This document shows, piece after piece, positions 8,627 to 16,820 of a stretch of DNA of 64,000 nucleotides (the first letter of the stretch is position 1; the number at the start of each line of letters is the position of its first letter). The stretch is from Sphingobacteriaceae bacterium. GTDB lineage: Bacteria > Bacteroidota > Bacteroidia > Sphingobacteriales > Sphingobacteriaceae. The DNA lies in assembly GCA_014380615.1 (NCBI GenBank), contig JACMJM010000010.1:119468-183467 (forward strand), written 5' to 3'. The translations under genes and the position numbers were made by a program. The notes below the pieces were generated by a model that was not told the origin of the DNA, ran no database searches, and was given only the letters and a program-made list of their open reading frames with translations.

Positions 8627-8694
8627 GCCCTCCCAAAGGGCATGTTTTTCATAGGTAGATGTAGGGTCGAATTTAATTATTCGACCCTTTTTTG
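8627..8694 (+). ncRNA. Putative small RNA or ubiX leader of about 65 nt
   Basis: This short unit has a perfect promoter at one end and a strong intrinsic terminator at the other. It begins with a hairpin TGCCCT-CCCAA-AGGGCA (about 8626-8642). A mostly unpaired stretch with GTTTTTCATAGGTAGATGTA follows, and then the terminator hairpin. No convincing open frame lies inside. It ends 37 bases before ubiX, so it may be a free small RNA or a cis-acting leader that ends before the gene. No known RNA family was recognised. It lies within a 356-base gap (8376-8731) that otherwise holds only AT-rich sequence. Confidence 0.5.
8663..8694 (+). terminator. Rho-independent terminator
   Basis: GGGTCGAA at 8664-8671 pairs with TTCGACCC at 8680-8687 around an 8-base AT loop, followed by a run of seven T. 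It is a textbook intrinsic terminator and closes the small RNA candidate. Confidence 0.85.
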
Positions 8695-8731
8695 TTTCTA
8701 ACCTTTTCAATGCTTTTTTGTTAGTTGTGGG

Positions 8732-9307
8732 ATGAAGAAAAAAAAGATAGTGGTTGCAATTTCGGGAGCTAGCGGGGCAATTTATGCCAGGCTATTGTTA
8801 GATAAACTTCTTTTACAGCAGTCGCAGATTGAGGAGGTAGGTGTTATCATGTCTGATAATGCTAAGGAGGTATGGAAATATGAATTAGAGAAAGATTCTT
8901 ATTTAAATTATCCTTTCAATTTTTACAAGAAGTCTGATTTTACCGCGCCATTCGCATCCGGTTCGGCCCGTTTCGATACCATGATTATTTGTCCTTGTTC
9001 AATGGGAACCCTTGGCCGAATTGCCTCCGGAGTTTCGGATGATTTGACAACCCGAGCGGCTGATGTGATTTTAAAAGAACGCAGAAAGTTGATTCTGGTA
9101 GCCCGCGAGACTCCTTACAGTCTTATTCACATCAATAGCATGAAACTGGTGACCGAAGCGGGCGGCATTATCTGCCCCGCAACACCTTCGTTTTATAGTC
9201 GGCCTGCTAGTATAGAAGAGGTTGCGCTAACCGTGGTAGACCGGGTTCTGGATTTGGCCGGTTTAACAAATGAGTCCTATCGTTGGGGAGAAAATAGCCA
9301 GTCGTAA
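8732..9307 (+). CDS. ubiX: UbiX-type flavin prenyltransferase
   Basis: 191 aa, the usual UbiX length. The N-terminal Rossmann motif ISGASGAIYARLLL binds FMN. CPCSMGTLGRIASGVSDDL and the segment KERRKLILVARETPYS are the conserved UbiX signatures. The enzyme joins a dimethylallyl group to FMN to make prenylated FMN, the cofactor of UbiD-type decarboxylases. No ubiD lies in the window. A separate role in menaquinone biosynthesis is possible. Start is the ATG at 8732. Confidence 0.93.
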   Translation: MKKKKIVVAISGASGAIYARLLLDKLLLQQSQIEEVGVIMSDNAKEVWKYELEKDSYLNYPFNFYKKSDFTAPFASGSARFDTMIICPCSMGTLGRIASGVSDDLTTRAADVILKERRKLILVARETPYSLIHINSMKLVTEAGGIICPATPSFYSRPASIEEVALTVVDRVLDLAGLTNESYRWGENSQS

Positions 9308-9364
9308 ATTGTTTCTTTGGGTTAGTAAATCGTCAATACACCACGCCCTTTTAAAGCAATTTCT

Positions 9365-9372
9365 TATCTTTG
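9365..9372 (+). promoter_or_regulatory. Promoter -7 element of mtaB, very short leader
   Basis: TATCTTTG is a perfect -7 box. The predicted start of transcription is about 7 bases before the mtaB ATG at 9383. No TTTG is found 19 bases upstream. Confidence 0.55.
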
Positions 9373-9382
9373 CGGGCTGATT

Positions 9383-10702
9383 ATGAGTAAGAAAGTTGCC
9401 TTTTATACACTAGGGTGTAAATTAAATTATTCGGAGACGTCTACCATTGGCCGCCAATTTAACCAGGCCGGCTTTTCTACGGTCGATTTTACTGATACTC
9501 CCGACGTGTATCTCATTAATACCTGCTCGGTAACCGAAAACGCTGATAAGAAATGCCGGAAAGTAGTTAAAGAAGCACTCAAATATTCTCCTAATGCTTA
9601 TGTTTTAATTGTTGGGTGCTATGCCCAGCTAAAACCCGTCGAGATTTCTGAAATTCCGGGCGTTGATATGGTTTTGGGGGCAGCCGAGAAATTTCAGATC
9701 ATAGATTATCTTACGGACCTTACTAAGAACCCTAAAGCACTTGTATACAATCAACCCATCGCGGAAGCAAAGCATTTTAATGCTTCTTATTCGTATGGTG
9801 ATCGTACACGCACTTTCCTCAAAGTTCAGGATGGTTGCGACTATTCCTGTACGTTTTGTACAATTCCTCTTGCTAGGGGTTCTAGCCGCAGCGATACTAT
9901 TGAGAGTGTTGTTAAGCAAGCAGAAGAAATTGCCGCATCGGGTGTAAAAGAGATCGTTCTTACCGGAGTGAATATCGGTGATTTCGGGATTCGTGATGGT
10001 AACAGGGAAGACAAGTTTCTCGATTTGATTAAGGCATTAGATGTGGTGGAAGGTATTGATCGTATCAGAATATCATCCATAGAACCCAACCTGCTTAGCA
10101 ATGAAATAATTGAATTTGTTGCCAGCTCAAAATGCTTTGTTCCCCATTTTCATATTCCGCTTCAATCCGGATCCAATAAAATTTTGTCGTTAATGCGCCG
10201 CCGTTATAAGAGAGAGCTATATGTTGAGCGCGTAGCTAAGATTAAGGAATTGATGCCTGATTGCTGCATCGGAGTGGATGTTATTGTCGGTTTTCCGGGC
10301 GAAACCCGTGAAGATTTTATCGATACCTATAACTTTTTAAACGACTTAAATATCTCTTACCTGCACGTATTCACTTATTCCGAGCGTGAAAATACAGCAG
10401 CAGCCGAAATGGAAGGTACAGTGCCTGGTTCTCAACGTGCAGACCGGAGCAAAATGTTACATATTCTCTCCGATAAAAAACGGCGTGCTTTTTATGAATC
10501 GCAGCTAGGCAGGCAGGCACGTGTGTTGTTTGAGGCCGATCAGAAAGATGGTATGATGCATGGTTTTACTTCCAATTACGTGAAGGTTCAAGCTAAATAC
10601 GACCCAGTGTTGGTTAATGAATTAAAATGGATCAAACTTGAATCTATATCTGCCGAAGGAGATGTTGAAATATCAGAATCCGCAGAAGTTCTGGTTCATT
10701 AG
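9383..10702 (+). CDS. mtaB: tRNA (ms2t6A37) methylthiotransferase MtaB
   Basis: 439 aa. The N-terminal MTTase domain carries the auxiliary-cluster cysteines C12 (LGCKLN), C48 (NTCSV) and C79 (VGCY). The radical-SAM CxxxCxxC motif is GCDYSCTFC (C152, C156, C159). A TRAM-like tail ends the protein. The AdoMet-binding and substrate regions (EIVLTGVNIGDFG and HIPLQSGSNKIL) are intact. It methylthiolates t6A at position 37 of tRNAs that read ANN codons. The GCKLNYSET start motif separates it from MiaB and RimO. Confidence 0.93.
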   Translation: MSKKVAFYTLGCKLNYSETSTIGRQFNQAGFSTVDFTDTPDVYLINTCSVTENADKKCRKVVKEALKYSPNAYVLIVGCYAQLKPVEISEIPGVDMVLGAAEKFQIIDYLTDLTKNPKALVYNQPIAEAKHFNASYSYGDRTRTFLKVQDGCDYSCTFCTIPLARGSSRSDTIESVVKQAEEIAASGVKEIVLTGVNIGDFGIRDGNREDKFLDLIKALDVVEGIDRIRISSIEPNLLSNEIIEFVASSKCFVPHFHIPLQSGSNKILSLMRRRYKRELYVERVAKIKELMPDCCIGVDVIVGFPGETREDFIDTYNFLNDLNISYLHVFTYSERENTAAAEMEGTVPGSQRADRSKMLHILSDKKRRAFYESQLGRQARVLFEADQKDGMMHGFTSNYVKVQAKYDPVLVNELKWIKLESISAEGDVEISESAEVLVH

Positions 10703-10727
10703 TGCTGTGTTTTTCCGAACATCCCAT

Positions 10728-10735
10728 TATCTTTG
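10728..10735 (+). promoter_or_regulatory. Promoter -7 element of lgt, predicted leaderless
   Basis: TATCTTTG ends four bases before the lgt ATG at 10739, so transcription should begin at or next to the start codon. The alternative in-frame TTG at 10733 lies inside this box and is rejected as a start. Confidence 0.55.
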
Positions 10736-10738
10736 GGC

Positions 10739-11905
10739 ATGTTTCCAACCCTATCACATCTAATTGAATATTTAACGGGTGTTAATATTCCGCTTCCAAT
10801 ACAAACTTTTGGTTTTTTTGTAGCACTCGCATTTGTGGCGGCTTATATTGCTTTTTCAGAAGAATTGAAACGTAAGGAAGCTGAGGGATTGATCTATCCG
10901 TTTAAAACTAAAGTTACATTGGGAGAGGCTCCCTCTGTTTCCGAAATGGCTACAAACGCCGTCATCGGATTTATTATTGGTTATAAATTTCTTGATGCCG
11001 TTTTGCATTATATGGATTTTGTAAACAATCCTCAGGAGTTTATCCTCTCCACACGCGGGAATCTTTTAGGAGGTGTTTTAGTCGCCGGAATCTTTGGATA
11101 TCTGGCCTATGCCGAAAAAAAGAAGCAGCAACTCCCCAAGCCTAAAGTTGTCGAAGAAACGGTGCATCCCTACCAATTGATGAGTAGTATTGTAGTTTGG
11201 GCAGCTGTAGGTGGTTTTATCGGTGCTAAAATTTTTCACAACCTGGAATACATCGATCAGTTTATGAAAGATCCGATTGAGGGTTTACTTTCATTTAGCG
11301 GCTTAACATTTTATGGTGGATTAATCTGCGGAGGAGCTGCGGTAATCTATTATGCCAATAAGCACGGTATAAAACCCACGCACATGTTTGATGTTGGTGG
11401 CCCCGGGATTATGATTGGTTATGCGGTTGGCCGTTTAGGTTGTCACATGTCCGGCGACGGTGACTGGGGAATCAATAATCTTGCGCCAAAACCTTCCTGG
11501 TTAGCATGGGCTCCCGATTGGGTTTGGTCGTTCAAATATCCTCATAACGTTATCGGCGAGGGAGTGCCGATAAAGGACTGCGTTGGAAAATACTGTGCCG
11601 AGTTGCCTTTCCCGGTTTACCCAACGGCGTTTTATGAAATTGTTGCCGGCTTTATCCTTTTTTCTTTAATGTGGGCTTTCAGGAAAAAGATTAAACCTCC
11701 TTTCATGATGTTCTCCATCTATCTTATCCTGGCCGGAATTGAACGGTATTTAATTGAGAAAATCCGTGTTAATTCTACCTATCACGCTTTTGGATCAGAG
11801 TTTACTCAGGCAGAACTAATTTCGGTGATTATGCTTATTGCTGGTATCGCAGGAATAATATGGTCTATCAATAATCATAAGAAATCGAAGCAGGTAGCAG
11901 CATGA
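10739..11905 (+). CDS. lgt: Prolipoprotein diacylglyceryl transferase
   Basis: 388 aa, longer than the E. coli enzyme (291 aa) but usual for the Bacteroidota form, which has an extra loop. There are about seven membrane helices. The family signature is [14 protein letters not shown], which holds the conserved Arg/Gly of the Lgt signature, and [11 protein letters not shown] near the C-terminus holds the conserved Glu/Arg. Lgt transfers diacylglycerol from phosphatidylglycerol to the lipobox Cys of lipoproteins, several of which are encoded in this window. ATG at 10739 was chosen over the TTG at 10733. Its stop overlaps suhB by 4 bases. Confidence 0.93.
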   Translation: MFPTLSHLIEYLTGVNIPLPIQTFGFFVALAFVAAYIAFSEELKRKEAEGLIYPFKTKVTLGEAPSVSEMATNAVIGFIIGYKFLDAVLHYMDFVNNPQEFILSTRGNLLGGVLVAGIFGYLAYAEKKKQQLPKPKVVEETVHPYQLMSSIVVWAAVGGFIGAKIFHNLEYIDQFMKDPIEGLLSFSGLTFYGGLICGGAAVIYYANKHGIKPTHMFDVGGPGIMIGYAVGRLGCHMSGDGDWGINNLAPKPSWLAWAPDWVWSFKYPHNVIGEGVPIKDCVGKYCAELPFPVYPTAFYEIVAGFILFSLMWAFRKKIKPPFMMFSIYLILAGIERYLIEKIRVNSTYHAFGSEFTQAELISVIMLIAGIAGIIWSINNHKKSKQVAA

Positions 11906-12696
11906 ATTTAGAGGAATTATCAAAAGAGGTTATCGCCTTATCAAAAGAGGTTGGAGCGTTTATACGGGAAGAAGCTCAACGGTTTAACATAAGCGACATT
12001 GAGTATAAAGGACACAGTAATTTAGTATCGTACGTGGACAAAACCGCCGAGGAAAAAATTGTAAAACGTTTAGTTGAGTTGCTTCCTGAAGCGGGTTTTA
12101 TAACCGAGGAAGAAACGATAAATAAAACCGGTGAGGTTTACAACTGGATAGTTGATCCTCTGGATGGTACCACTAATTTCATACATGGCTTACCGTGTTT
12201 TTCAGTAAGCATTGCTCTTGAGCAAAATAAAGAGCTGGTTTTGGGCGTAGTCTACGAGATTAATCTCGATGAATGTTTTTATGCCTGGAAAGGCGGCGGT
12301 GCTTATGTAAATGGTAAACCCATTAAAGTTTCTCCCCATAACGAGCTTTCAAAAACGCTAATAGCCACAGGATTTCCGTATTATAATTTCGACAAAGAAG
12401 ATCAATATCTGAACATTGTCCGGGAGTTGATGCGGCAGTGCCACGGCATCAGGCGAATGGGTTCTGCGGCGGTTGATATGGCTTATGTAGCCTGCGGAAG
12501 GTTTGATGCTTATTTTGAATATAACATCAATCTGTATGACATTGCCGCCGGGGCTGTAATAGTGCGAGAAGCAGGCGGAACAGCTTTTAATTTTTCCGGC
12601 GAAGATGAATTCTTTAAATCGAGAGAGATGATTGCCTCAAATGGTAAGATCGGGGAGGAAATGAAGGAAGTTATACAACGGAACTTCTTCGACTAA
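11902..12696 (+). CDS. suhB: Inositol-monophosphatase family protein (SuhB type)
   Basis: 264 aa. Metal-binding motifs are complete: GFITEEE (metal 1 Glu), [15 protein letters not shown] (the DPLDGT core) and [16 protein letters not shown] (C-terminal Asp). The family hydrolyses inositol phosphates and related sugar or nucleotide phosphates with Mg2+. In bacteria SuhB also takes part in rRNA antitermination. The ATGA overlap with lgt suggests one transcript. Substrate is not decided by sequence. Confidence 0.88.
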   Translation: MNLEELSKEVIALSKEVGAFIREEAQRFNISDIEYKGHSNLVSYVDKTAEEKIVKRLVELLPEAGFITEEETINKTGEVYNWIVDPLDGTTNFIHGLPCFSVSIALEQNKELVLGVVYEINLDECFYAWKGGGAYVNGKPIKVSPHNELSKTLIATGFPYYNFDKEDQYLNIVRELMRQCHGIRRMGSAAVDMAYVACGRFDAYFEYNINLYDIAAGAVIVREAGGTAFNFSGEDEFFKSREMIASNGKIGEEMKEVIQRNFFD

Positions 12697-12854
12697 GCTT
12701 ATTGGTTTTTTAGAAAACGGAGGGTCTGTCTCTCTTTGGCGGCTGCGGTCCCGCCATTACTCATACTGCGCAAGGCATTAGCCACAAAGGCCGGTATCCG
12801 TGCTGTCGGGTTTAGAGTGGAGGGGAGGTGCATTGCGGCAAACTGTTTACCCTT

Positions 12855-12874
12855 GTTCTGTGTCCTCACAGAAC
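12855..12874. repeat. Hairpin repeat, copy 1 (inverted relative to copy 2)
   Basis: GTTCTGTG-TCCT-CACAGAAC is an 8-bp stem with a 4-base loop. Its 16-base core is the exact reverse complement of the core of the hairpin at 12943-12960. The gap 12697-13029 that holds both is GC-richer than its surroundings and has no credible gene. It looks like a dispersed intergenic repeat. Confidence 0.6.
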
Positions 12875-12942
12875 ATCTCAAGTTAAATATTAAGCGCATG
12901 GAATGTGGATTGAAAAATTAGGAAAACGTTAGTGACAGGTTA

Positions 12943-12960
12943 GTCTGTGAGGACACAGAC
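12943..12960. repeat. Hairpin repeat, copy 2
   Basis: GTCTGTG-AGGA-CACAGAC is a 7-bp stem with a 4-base loop. It forms an inverted pair with 12855-12874, and the two loops (TCCT and AGGA) are complementary. It lies in the open frame just upstream of the orphan coiled-coil gene. Confidence 0.6.
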
Positions 12961-13029
12961 CAAGGAAAAAGAGTCCATATTCCCAAGAGAATCGATGAGT
13001 TACAGAAAAGTGCCAATCAAGTCCCCTTA

Positions 13030-13635
13030 ATGGCTACTCTAGTTATAAAGGAAACTATCCAAGACTTCGAAGAGCTGGGGATAATTGATTATCAAGATGA
13101 CTTAGAGTCTGCCTTTGCTAATTCGACCGAATCCATGATCAGAATTTCGGAGTCTGTTGAATGGGTTGGCACAAAGCTCAATGAGAAGACAGCGGAGTTA
13201 GAACGAATGAAAGCAAAGAAACCGGAACTAGGGACTAAAGAATTAAGAAACTTTTGCCAAAGGAGTGCCATGGTAATGAATGATTTTGCGAGTCGACTAG
13301 AACCAGAAATACCGTTATTTATTAGAAACTTTGAAATCGGAGCTAATGCAATTTCACAACTGATTAATTTAAGTAGTGAAGATAAGTTGACTGAAGATGT
13401 AGTATTAGCCTATACTTCGACCGTTTCGTTATCCGGACAAATTTCAGGCACCATAAATAGTATGGAAGGATTCCAGAATGAAGTTAGCAGTCTACCGAGA
13501 ATGGAAAAGGAACTAAACAGGGCAAGACATAATGTCGAGATAAAATTGTCAAATTTAATTGAACAGATGAATATAAGTTACTCCATCATCGGGGAGTTGA
13601 TAAAACAGTTCAAAGATAAGTATGATTTTAAATAG
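13030..13635 (+). CDS. Orphan helical/coiled-coil protein, possibly 5' truncated
   Basis: 201 aa from the ATG at 13030. Almost wholly helical, with heptad-like segments at about 40-70 and 150-190 and no membrane helix or signal. The same frame stays open upstream to a TAG at 12919-12921. The 20 codons just before the ATG (including KRVHIPKRIDELQKSANQVP) look protein-coding, yet no ATG is found there. The true gene may be longer and its 5' end broken by the hairpin repeat. No family was recognised. It stands alone between two repeat clusters, which fits a horizontally gained fragment. Function unknown. Confidence 0.55.
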   Translation: MATLVIKETIQDFEELGIIDYQDDLESAFANSTESMIRISESVEWVGTKLNEKTAELERMKAKKPELGTKELRNFCQRSAMVMNDFASRLEPEIPLFIRNFEIGANAISQLINLSSEDKLTEDVVLAYTSTVSLSGQISGTINSMEGFQNEVSSLPRMEKELNRARHNVEIKLSNLIEQMNISYSIIGELIKQFKDKYDFK

Positions 13636-13744
13636 TCTTGGTCGTAGTCACGATAATGGTCGGGGTCTCGCTAAGACCTTGATAATCCAGTATTGAGTTT
13701 CAAGAATAAAGTCTTGTATTATGAAAGTGCAAGGATCTAAATAA

Positions 13745-14051
13745 TTGGCTTTGTGAGCTTTGCGTCTTCTTACCTGCTTTGCGTGAAATTTAATGCGTTA
13801 GGTTTTCACGCAAAGGGCGCAAAGATAAAAAACGCAAAGACCGCAAAGAATGGGTGTTTCGAGTTTGGCTTCCTTATCCTTTGAAATAGCGGAATTTTTC
13901 TTGCGAAGATTGGCTTTGCGATCTTTGCGTCTTCTTACCTGCTTTGCGTGAAATTTAATACGTTAGGTGTTTCACGCAAAGGGCGCAAAGATAAAAACGC
14001 AAAGATCGCGAAGAATGGGTATTTAGATTTCCTTATCCGCTTGGCGTGAAA
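13745..14051. repeat. Two 165-bp-spaced copies of a TTTGCG-rich palindromic element
   Basis: Copy A runs from about 13745 to 13886 and copy B from about 13910 to 14051. Both contain CTTTGCGTCTTCTTACCTGC followed by TTTGCGTGAAATTTAAT, a short loop, and then the inverted partner TTCACGCAAAGGGCGCAAAG. Each copy can fold into a long cruciform. The 418-base gap 13636-14053 has no gene; before copy A it holds only about 100 bases of AT-rich sequence. Confidence 0.75.
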
Positions 14052-14053
14052 TA

Positions 14054-14623
14054 TTACATCGCCTCCGAAACAACTTCCTGAACCTCAGGAACCATTCTCT
14101 TTAGCAAACTTTCAATTCCCGCTTTAAGCGTAAACGTTGAAGATGGGCACCCACTGCAAGAGCCTCTCAACTCAACAGTAACCACTCCGTTTTCGAACGA
14201 TTTATAGCTTATCGCACCGCCATCCTGCTCCACAGCCGGGCGAACATAATCATGCAGGATCTGCTGAATCTTAATTTCTTGCTCGGTGCCTTCAAATGCT
14301 GGAGCTTCATCTGAATTCGCAACTTCCTGAATTTTTAATTCTGATTCTACGGCGCCTTTAACAAACTCTTTTAGAATCGGTTCGATATCGGCCCACTCCG
14401 CATCGTCGGTTTTGGTAATAGTAACGAAATTGCTGGCGAAAAACACACCGTTAACAAAATTGAACTTATATAATTCTTTAGCAAAGGGCGAAGATTCTGC
14501 ACTTTCTCTTGTTGCATAATCTGCGCTTCCGTTCAATAAAAGCTTATTTACCAGAAACTTCATGGTCGCCGGGTTTGGCGTAGTTTCTGTATATACATTA
14601 ATATTACTTGCCATTGTAGCCAT
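14054..14623 (-). CDS. Nfu-type iron-sulfur scaffold/carrier protein
   Basis: 189 aa. The N-terminal Nfu domain (about 8-95) begins VYTETTPNPATMKFLVN, and the C-terminal NifU-like domain (about 112-189) holds the cluster-binding CSGC (RGSCSGCPSSTFTLKAG). Such proteins carry a 4Fe-4S cluster to target enzymes; possible clients in the window include MtaB and NuoB. Start may be Met1 (14623) or Met4 (14614). A good minus-strand promoter lies at 14643-14650. The gene ends next to the palindromic repeats. Confidence 0.9.
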   Translation of the reverse strand: MATMASNINVYTETTPNPATMKFLVNKLLLNGSADYATRESAESSPFAKELYKFNFVNGVFFASNFVTITKTDDAEWADIEPILKEFVKGAVESELKIQEVANSDEAPAFEGTEQEIKIQQILHDYVRPAVEQDGGAISYKSFENGVVTVELRGSCSGCPSSTFTLKAGIESLLKRMVPEVQEVVSEAM

Positions 14624-14642
14624 ATTCTGGATCTTAACACTA

Positions 14643-14650
14643 CAAAACTA
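14643..14650 (-). promoter_or_regulatory. Promoter -7 element of the Nfu gene
   Basis: Read on the minus strand this is TAGTTTTG, a match to TAnnTTTG. It gives a leader of about 16 bases to the ATG at 14623. Confidence 0.45.
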
Positions 14651-14706
14651 CCAAATTTCGAACCAGTTAAATCGTAATCGGCAGCTTTTTACTTCAGTAT
14701 GACCGC

Positions 14707-16053
14707 TCAGTTAATTCCGGTATACGATGCCGGGCTGATTCGTTTGATTTCATCTTTAACATCATCAGAAACATCCAGAGTTTGTACAAATTCTGCGATC
14801 GTTGCAGCGCTAACTTTTTGATTGGTCCTGGTGAGTTCTTTTAGTGCTTCGTATGGATTAGGATAGGCTTCGCGACGCAAAATAGTTTGAATCGCCTCAG
14901 CAACTACGGCCCAGTTATCTTCCAAATCGTTTTGGATAGCACTTTCATTAAGTAATAATTTACCTAATCCTCTTTGCGTTGATTTTATCGCGATAAGCGT
15001 ATGAGCTACAGGAACTCCTATGTTTCTTAAAACGGTTGAGTCGGTTAAATCACGCTGAAGTCTGGAAACAGGAAGTTTTGCGGCCATGTGCTCGAACATA
15101 GCATTCGCCAAGCCTAAATTACCCTCAGAATTTTCAAAATCGATGGGGTTTACTTTGTGCGGCATCGCCGACGACCCTATCTCTCCGGCCTTGATTTTCT
15201 GACGGAAATAGTTCATCGAAATATAGGTCCACATATCCCGGTCTAAATCAAGGATTATATTGTTTATGCGTTTTAAGGCATCGCACTGAGCTGCAAAATT
15301 ATCATAATGCTCTATCTGGGTGGTGTATTGCGAACGGTGTAAGCCCAGTGTTTGATTTACAAAAGTATTAGCGAAAGCTTTCCAGTCGATTTCGGGGTAC
15401 GCAACATAGTGGGCATTAAAATTACCGGTAGCCCCGCCAAACTTAGCAGAATAGGGTATAGTTTGTAACTGAGCTGCCTGAGCTTCCAAACGTTCAACGT
15501 AAACCAGTAGTTCTTTGCCCAAACGGGTAGGAGAGGCTGGTTGTCCGTGTGTATGCGCAAGCATAGAAATATTTTTCCACTCGTTTGCTCTTGCTTTTAA
15601 ATTCTCAATTAATTCATTTAAAGCGGGCAAATACGTATTTTCTAGAGCAAGCTTGAATGAGTGTGGAATAGAAGTATTGTTTATATCCTGAGAGGTAAGG
15701 CCGAAATGAATAAACTCCTTACTGTCGCCCAGTCCGAGTTTATCAAATTCCTCTTTAATAAAATATTCTACCGCTTTAACATCATGGTTGGTAATGCTTT
15801 CTATATCCTTAATGCGTTGAGCACTTTCTTGTTTAAAGTTTTTATATATGCCTCGCAAGGCTTCGTAATTTTCTTTCGGGAAATTTTTTAACTGAGGCAG
15901 CGGAAGTTCGCACAATGCGATAAAGTATTCTATCTCTACATAAACTCTAAACTCTATCAGTGCAGCTTCAGAAAAAAAAGCGGCTAGTTCCTGGGTGGTT
16001 TTCCGATAGCGTCCGTCGACTGGAGAAATAGCGTATAAGGGCGATAAGCTCAT
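14707..16053 (-). CDS. purB: Adenylosuccinate lyase
   Basis: 448 aa. The fumarase/aspartase superfamily signature is GSSAMPHKVNPIDFENSEG, with the catalytic Ser in the mobile loop; the catalytic His lies in MLAHTHGQPASP. PurB acts twice in purine synthesis, splitting SAICAR and adenylosuccinate with release of fumarate. The N-terminus ISPVDGRYR is typical of the E. coli-like branch. It is divergent from the TetR efflux operon. purE and purK lie about 39 kb away, so the pathway is scattered. Confidence 0.95.
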   Translation of the reverse strand: MSLSPLYAISPVDGRYRKTTQELAAFFSEAALIEFRVYVEIEYFIALCELPLPQLKNFPKENYEALRGIYKNFKQESAQRIKDIESITNHDVKAVEYFIKEEFDKLGLGDSKEFIHFGLTSQDINNTSIPHSFKLALENTYLPALNELIENLKARANEWKNISMLAHTHGQPASPTRLGKELLVYVERLEAQAAQLQTIPYSAKFGGATGNFNAHYVAYPEIDWKAFANTFVNQTLGLHRSQYTTQIEHYDNFAAQCDALKRINNIILDLDRDMWTYISMNYFRQKIKAGEIGSSAMPHKVNPIDFENSEGNLGLANAMFEHMAAKLPVSRLQRDLTDSTVLRNIGVPVAHTLIAIKSTQRGLGKLLLNESAIQNDLEDNWAVVAEAIQTILRREAYPNPYEALKELTRTNQKVSAATIAEFVQTLDVSDDVKDEIKRISPASYTGIN

Positions 16054-16130
16054 GAAATTGAAATTTTGCGCAAGTTACAGTTTTCATCAGATACCTCGAT
16101 AATTCTGTGGCCGATTAAGTTTTCAGAAAA

Positions 16131-16175
16131 AAAACTATGGAAACTTTTTATTTATGAAAAGTTTCCATAGTTTTG
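16131..16175 (+). promoter_or_regulatory. TetR operator overlapping the efflux operon promoter
   Basis: AAAACTATGGAAACTTTT (16131-16148) and AAAAGTTTCCATAGTTTT (16157-16174) are perfect 18-base inverted repeats with an 8-base spacer. A -7 box TAGTTTTG (16168-16175) lies in the right arm, and the -33 region would lie in the left arm. A repressor bound here would shut the promoter. It begins 26 bases before the tetR ATG, as expected for autoregulation. Confidence 0.8.
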
Positions 16176-16200
16176 CCGGTGTTATGAAGGGAATGAATAA

Positions 16201-16812
16201 ATGGAGCTAAGGGAGCGCATATTGAAAGAGGCGGATGATCAGTTCTGCAAATTCGGTATTAAGCGAATTACCATGGATGATATTGCCAGGGAACTTGGCA
16301 TTTCGAAAAAAACTATCTATCTGCATTTTAAAGATAAGAATGAACTGGTGCATGTGTTGATTCAGGAGATGCTTGAAATGAACATGAAGATGATGGATGC
16401 GAATGCCGCTAAAACTACAAATGCTGTTGAGGAAGTTTTTGTTGTTGTAACACATCTGCAGGAAATGCTGTCTAAAACAAATCCGATGATATTTTACGAC
16501 TTGCATAAATATCATCCTCAGTCATGGTCGCTGTTTAAGGAATTCAGATTTTCTTATATGAAGGATTGCCTTTTACGAAATATAGAATCGGGGAAGAAGG
16601 ATGGTTACTACCGCAGTGAGATTAATGATGAGATGATTGCGTTAATGCGACTGGAACAGGTAGATATGATTTTTAACCAGGTAGTTTTTCCGGGGAATAA
16701 ATTCTCGATGCTGGAAGTAATGAAAGAGCTTACTGATCATTACCTATACGGTCTCTGCACATTAAAAGGACACAAGTTAATTAATAAATATAAACACATC
16801 ACAGAAGAATAA
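16201..16812 (+). CDS. TetR/AcrR-family transcriptional regulator of an RND efflux operon
   Basis: 203 aa. The N-terminal HTH (about 8-52) reads FGIKRITMDDIARELGISKK followed by TIYLHFKDK, a classic TetR DNA-binding domain. The C-terminal ligand domain is unlike any I can name. It is the first gene of a same-strand operon with tolC-, acrA- and acrB-like genes, 8 bases before the TolC gene. The large palindrome over its promoter is its likely operator, so it probably represses the whole pump until an inducer binds. Confidence 0.93.
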   Translation: MELRERILKEADDQFCKFGIKRITMDDIARELGISKKTIYLHFKDKNELVHVLIQEMLEMNMKMMDANAAKTTNAVEEVFVVVTHLQEMLSKTNPMIFYDLHKYHPQSWSLFKEFRFSYMKDCLLRNIESGKKDGYYRSEINDEMIALMRLEQVDMIFNQVVFPGNKFSMLEVMKELTDHYLYGLCTLKGHKLINKYKHITEE

Positions 16813-16820
16813 TAAAGACT

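Noticed and set aside
8422..8710. Two small frames on opposite strands before ubiX
   Set aside because: They cross a perfect promoter and a terminator; a small RNA unit fits better.
12699..12921. Short overlapping frames on both strands in the gap after suhB
   Set aside because: They cover a hairpin repeat region, lack family features and overlap each other; repeat sequence is the better explanation.
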